From assembly GCA_017643305.1 (NCBI GenBank), contig JAEPNQ010000040.1, positions 1 to 35,720 of the forward strand: DNA of 35,720 nt, written 5' to 3'. The stretch comes from Marinibacterium sp. (GTDB taxonomy: Bacteria; Pseudomonadota; Alphaproteobacteria; Rhodobacterales; Rhodobacteraceae). Below the pieces are notes generated by a model, which saw only the letters and a program-made list of their open reading frames with translations, searched no databases and was not told where the DNA came from. Below, one piece after another: positions 35,316 through 35,720 of this stretch; positions within the stretch are counted from its first letter, which is position 1; every line of letters starts with the position of its first letter. The position numbers were made by a program, and so were the translations under genes.

Positions 35316-35720
35316 ATGACCGCGACAAATGACTTTATGATGAGACATGCGCCAGAAACGCGCCGTTTTGAGCCGGAAATGCCGGTCATGCTGGGCTTTG
35401 AGGGCGGTCGGGCGCTGATCCGGACGATCTTCCGCATCGTTGGTACGGCTCTGATCCTGACGGCCCCTCTGATGTGGGTGCTTCCTGGAACCACCACGGC
35501 GCCTGACATCTTGCTGATGAAGCTGGGCGTATCCTTCTTCTTCTTCCTCTGTGGTTTGGCGCTTTTGATGCGCAACCACGTGGACGCGCTGCCCGAAGCC
35601 TATTTTGACCCGATCCGCCGGGAACTGCGCGTGCTGCAGAAAAATGACCGGGGCCGCCCGCAGACTATAATGCGCCGCAGCTATGACAGCCTGGGCGGCG
35701 CGCGGATCACATCACGTGCG
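35316..35720 (+). CDS. Membrane protein of unknown function, 3' truncated by window edge
   Basis: The open frame from ATG 35316 has 135 codons to the window end with no stop. It has two membrane helices (about residues 40-58, TIFRIVGTALILTAPLMWVL, and 66-85, LLMKLGVSFFFFLCGLALLM) and then a soluble beta-rich segment ALPEAYFDPIRRELRVLQKN. I do not recognise the family with certainty. It is divergent from rpsF. Start chosen at the first ATG, with GAGCG upstream. Confidence 0.7.
   Translation, partial: MTATNDFMMRHAPETRRFEPEMPVMLGFEGGRALIRTIFRIVGTALILTAPLMWVLPGTTTAPDILLMKLGVSFFFFLCGLALLMRNHVDALPEAYFDPIRRELRVLQKNDRGRPQTIMRRSYDSLGGARITSRA

Overview
The window reads as a chromosomal segment of a GC-rich alphaproteobacterium, most likely a marine Rhodobacterales (Roseobacter-group) species. 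This is inferred from protein style (TrmFO, GluQRS, a RibH2-type lumazine synthase, L9 with a long acidic tail, paired EamA transporters) and from gene order. No 16S or other strict marker is present, so genus is not assigned. No rRNA, tRNA, CRISPR array, prophage or intact insertion sequence was seen.

Layout. 1-3.0 kb: the 3' end of an agmatinase-family ureohydrolase, an intradiol (hydroxyquinol-type) dioxygenase and an exported Ntn-hydrolase. 3.4-6.7 kb: ilvC (branched-chain amino acid synthesis) divergent from two overlapping Lrp/AsnC regulators, then a class V aminotransferase. 6.8-9.4 kb: a UbiH-type FAD hydroxylase, a HAD pyrimidine 5'-nucleotidase and a GntR/FCD regulator. 9.4-11.3 kb: a membrane processive glycosyltransferase with an N-terminal MshEN (putative c-di-GMP-binding) module, split by a frameshift in a G8 tract. 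11.7-16.5 kb: housekeeping genes carA, yqeY, a DUF2244 protein, an IscU-like protein, hisI, gluQ and a SAM methyltransferase. 16.6-20.8 kb: trmFO, an unusual crotonase, a PaaI-type thioesterase and an enolase-superfamily enzyme.

21.1-22.9 kb: rplM-rpsI with a clear promoter and terminator, then an FMN riboswitch controlling ribH. 22.9-28.3 kb: an FkbM methyltransferase, a ppk2-tetR overlapping pair, an alpha/beta hydrolase overlapping metA, and a P-loop protein beside metA. 28.4-30.2 kb: two EamA transporters. 30.3-31.4 kb: a FliG-like gene broken near its 5' end. 31.4-33.6 kb: small exported proteins (a TPR protein and a Cys-rich peptide sharing a motif), a lipoprotein lytic transglycosylase and a DUF1330 protein. 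33.7-35.0 kb: the rpsF-rpsR-rplI operon with promoter and terminator. The window closes inside a membrane protein of unknown function.

Most of the window is ordinary core metabolism and translation. The points that stand out are the two single-base frameshifts (glycosyltransferase and FliG-like), both in G-rich runs and both repaired by adding one base; a repeat-studded promoter region before the glycosyltransferase; a long imperfect inverted repeat upstream of trmFO; and the shared Cys/Trp-Asp motif in two neighbouring exported proteins. I found no convincing evidence of a wholly new multi-gene system.
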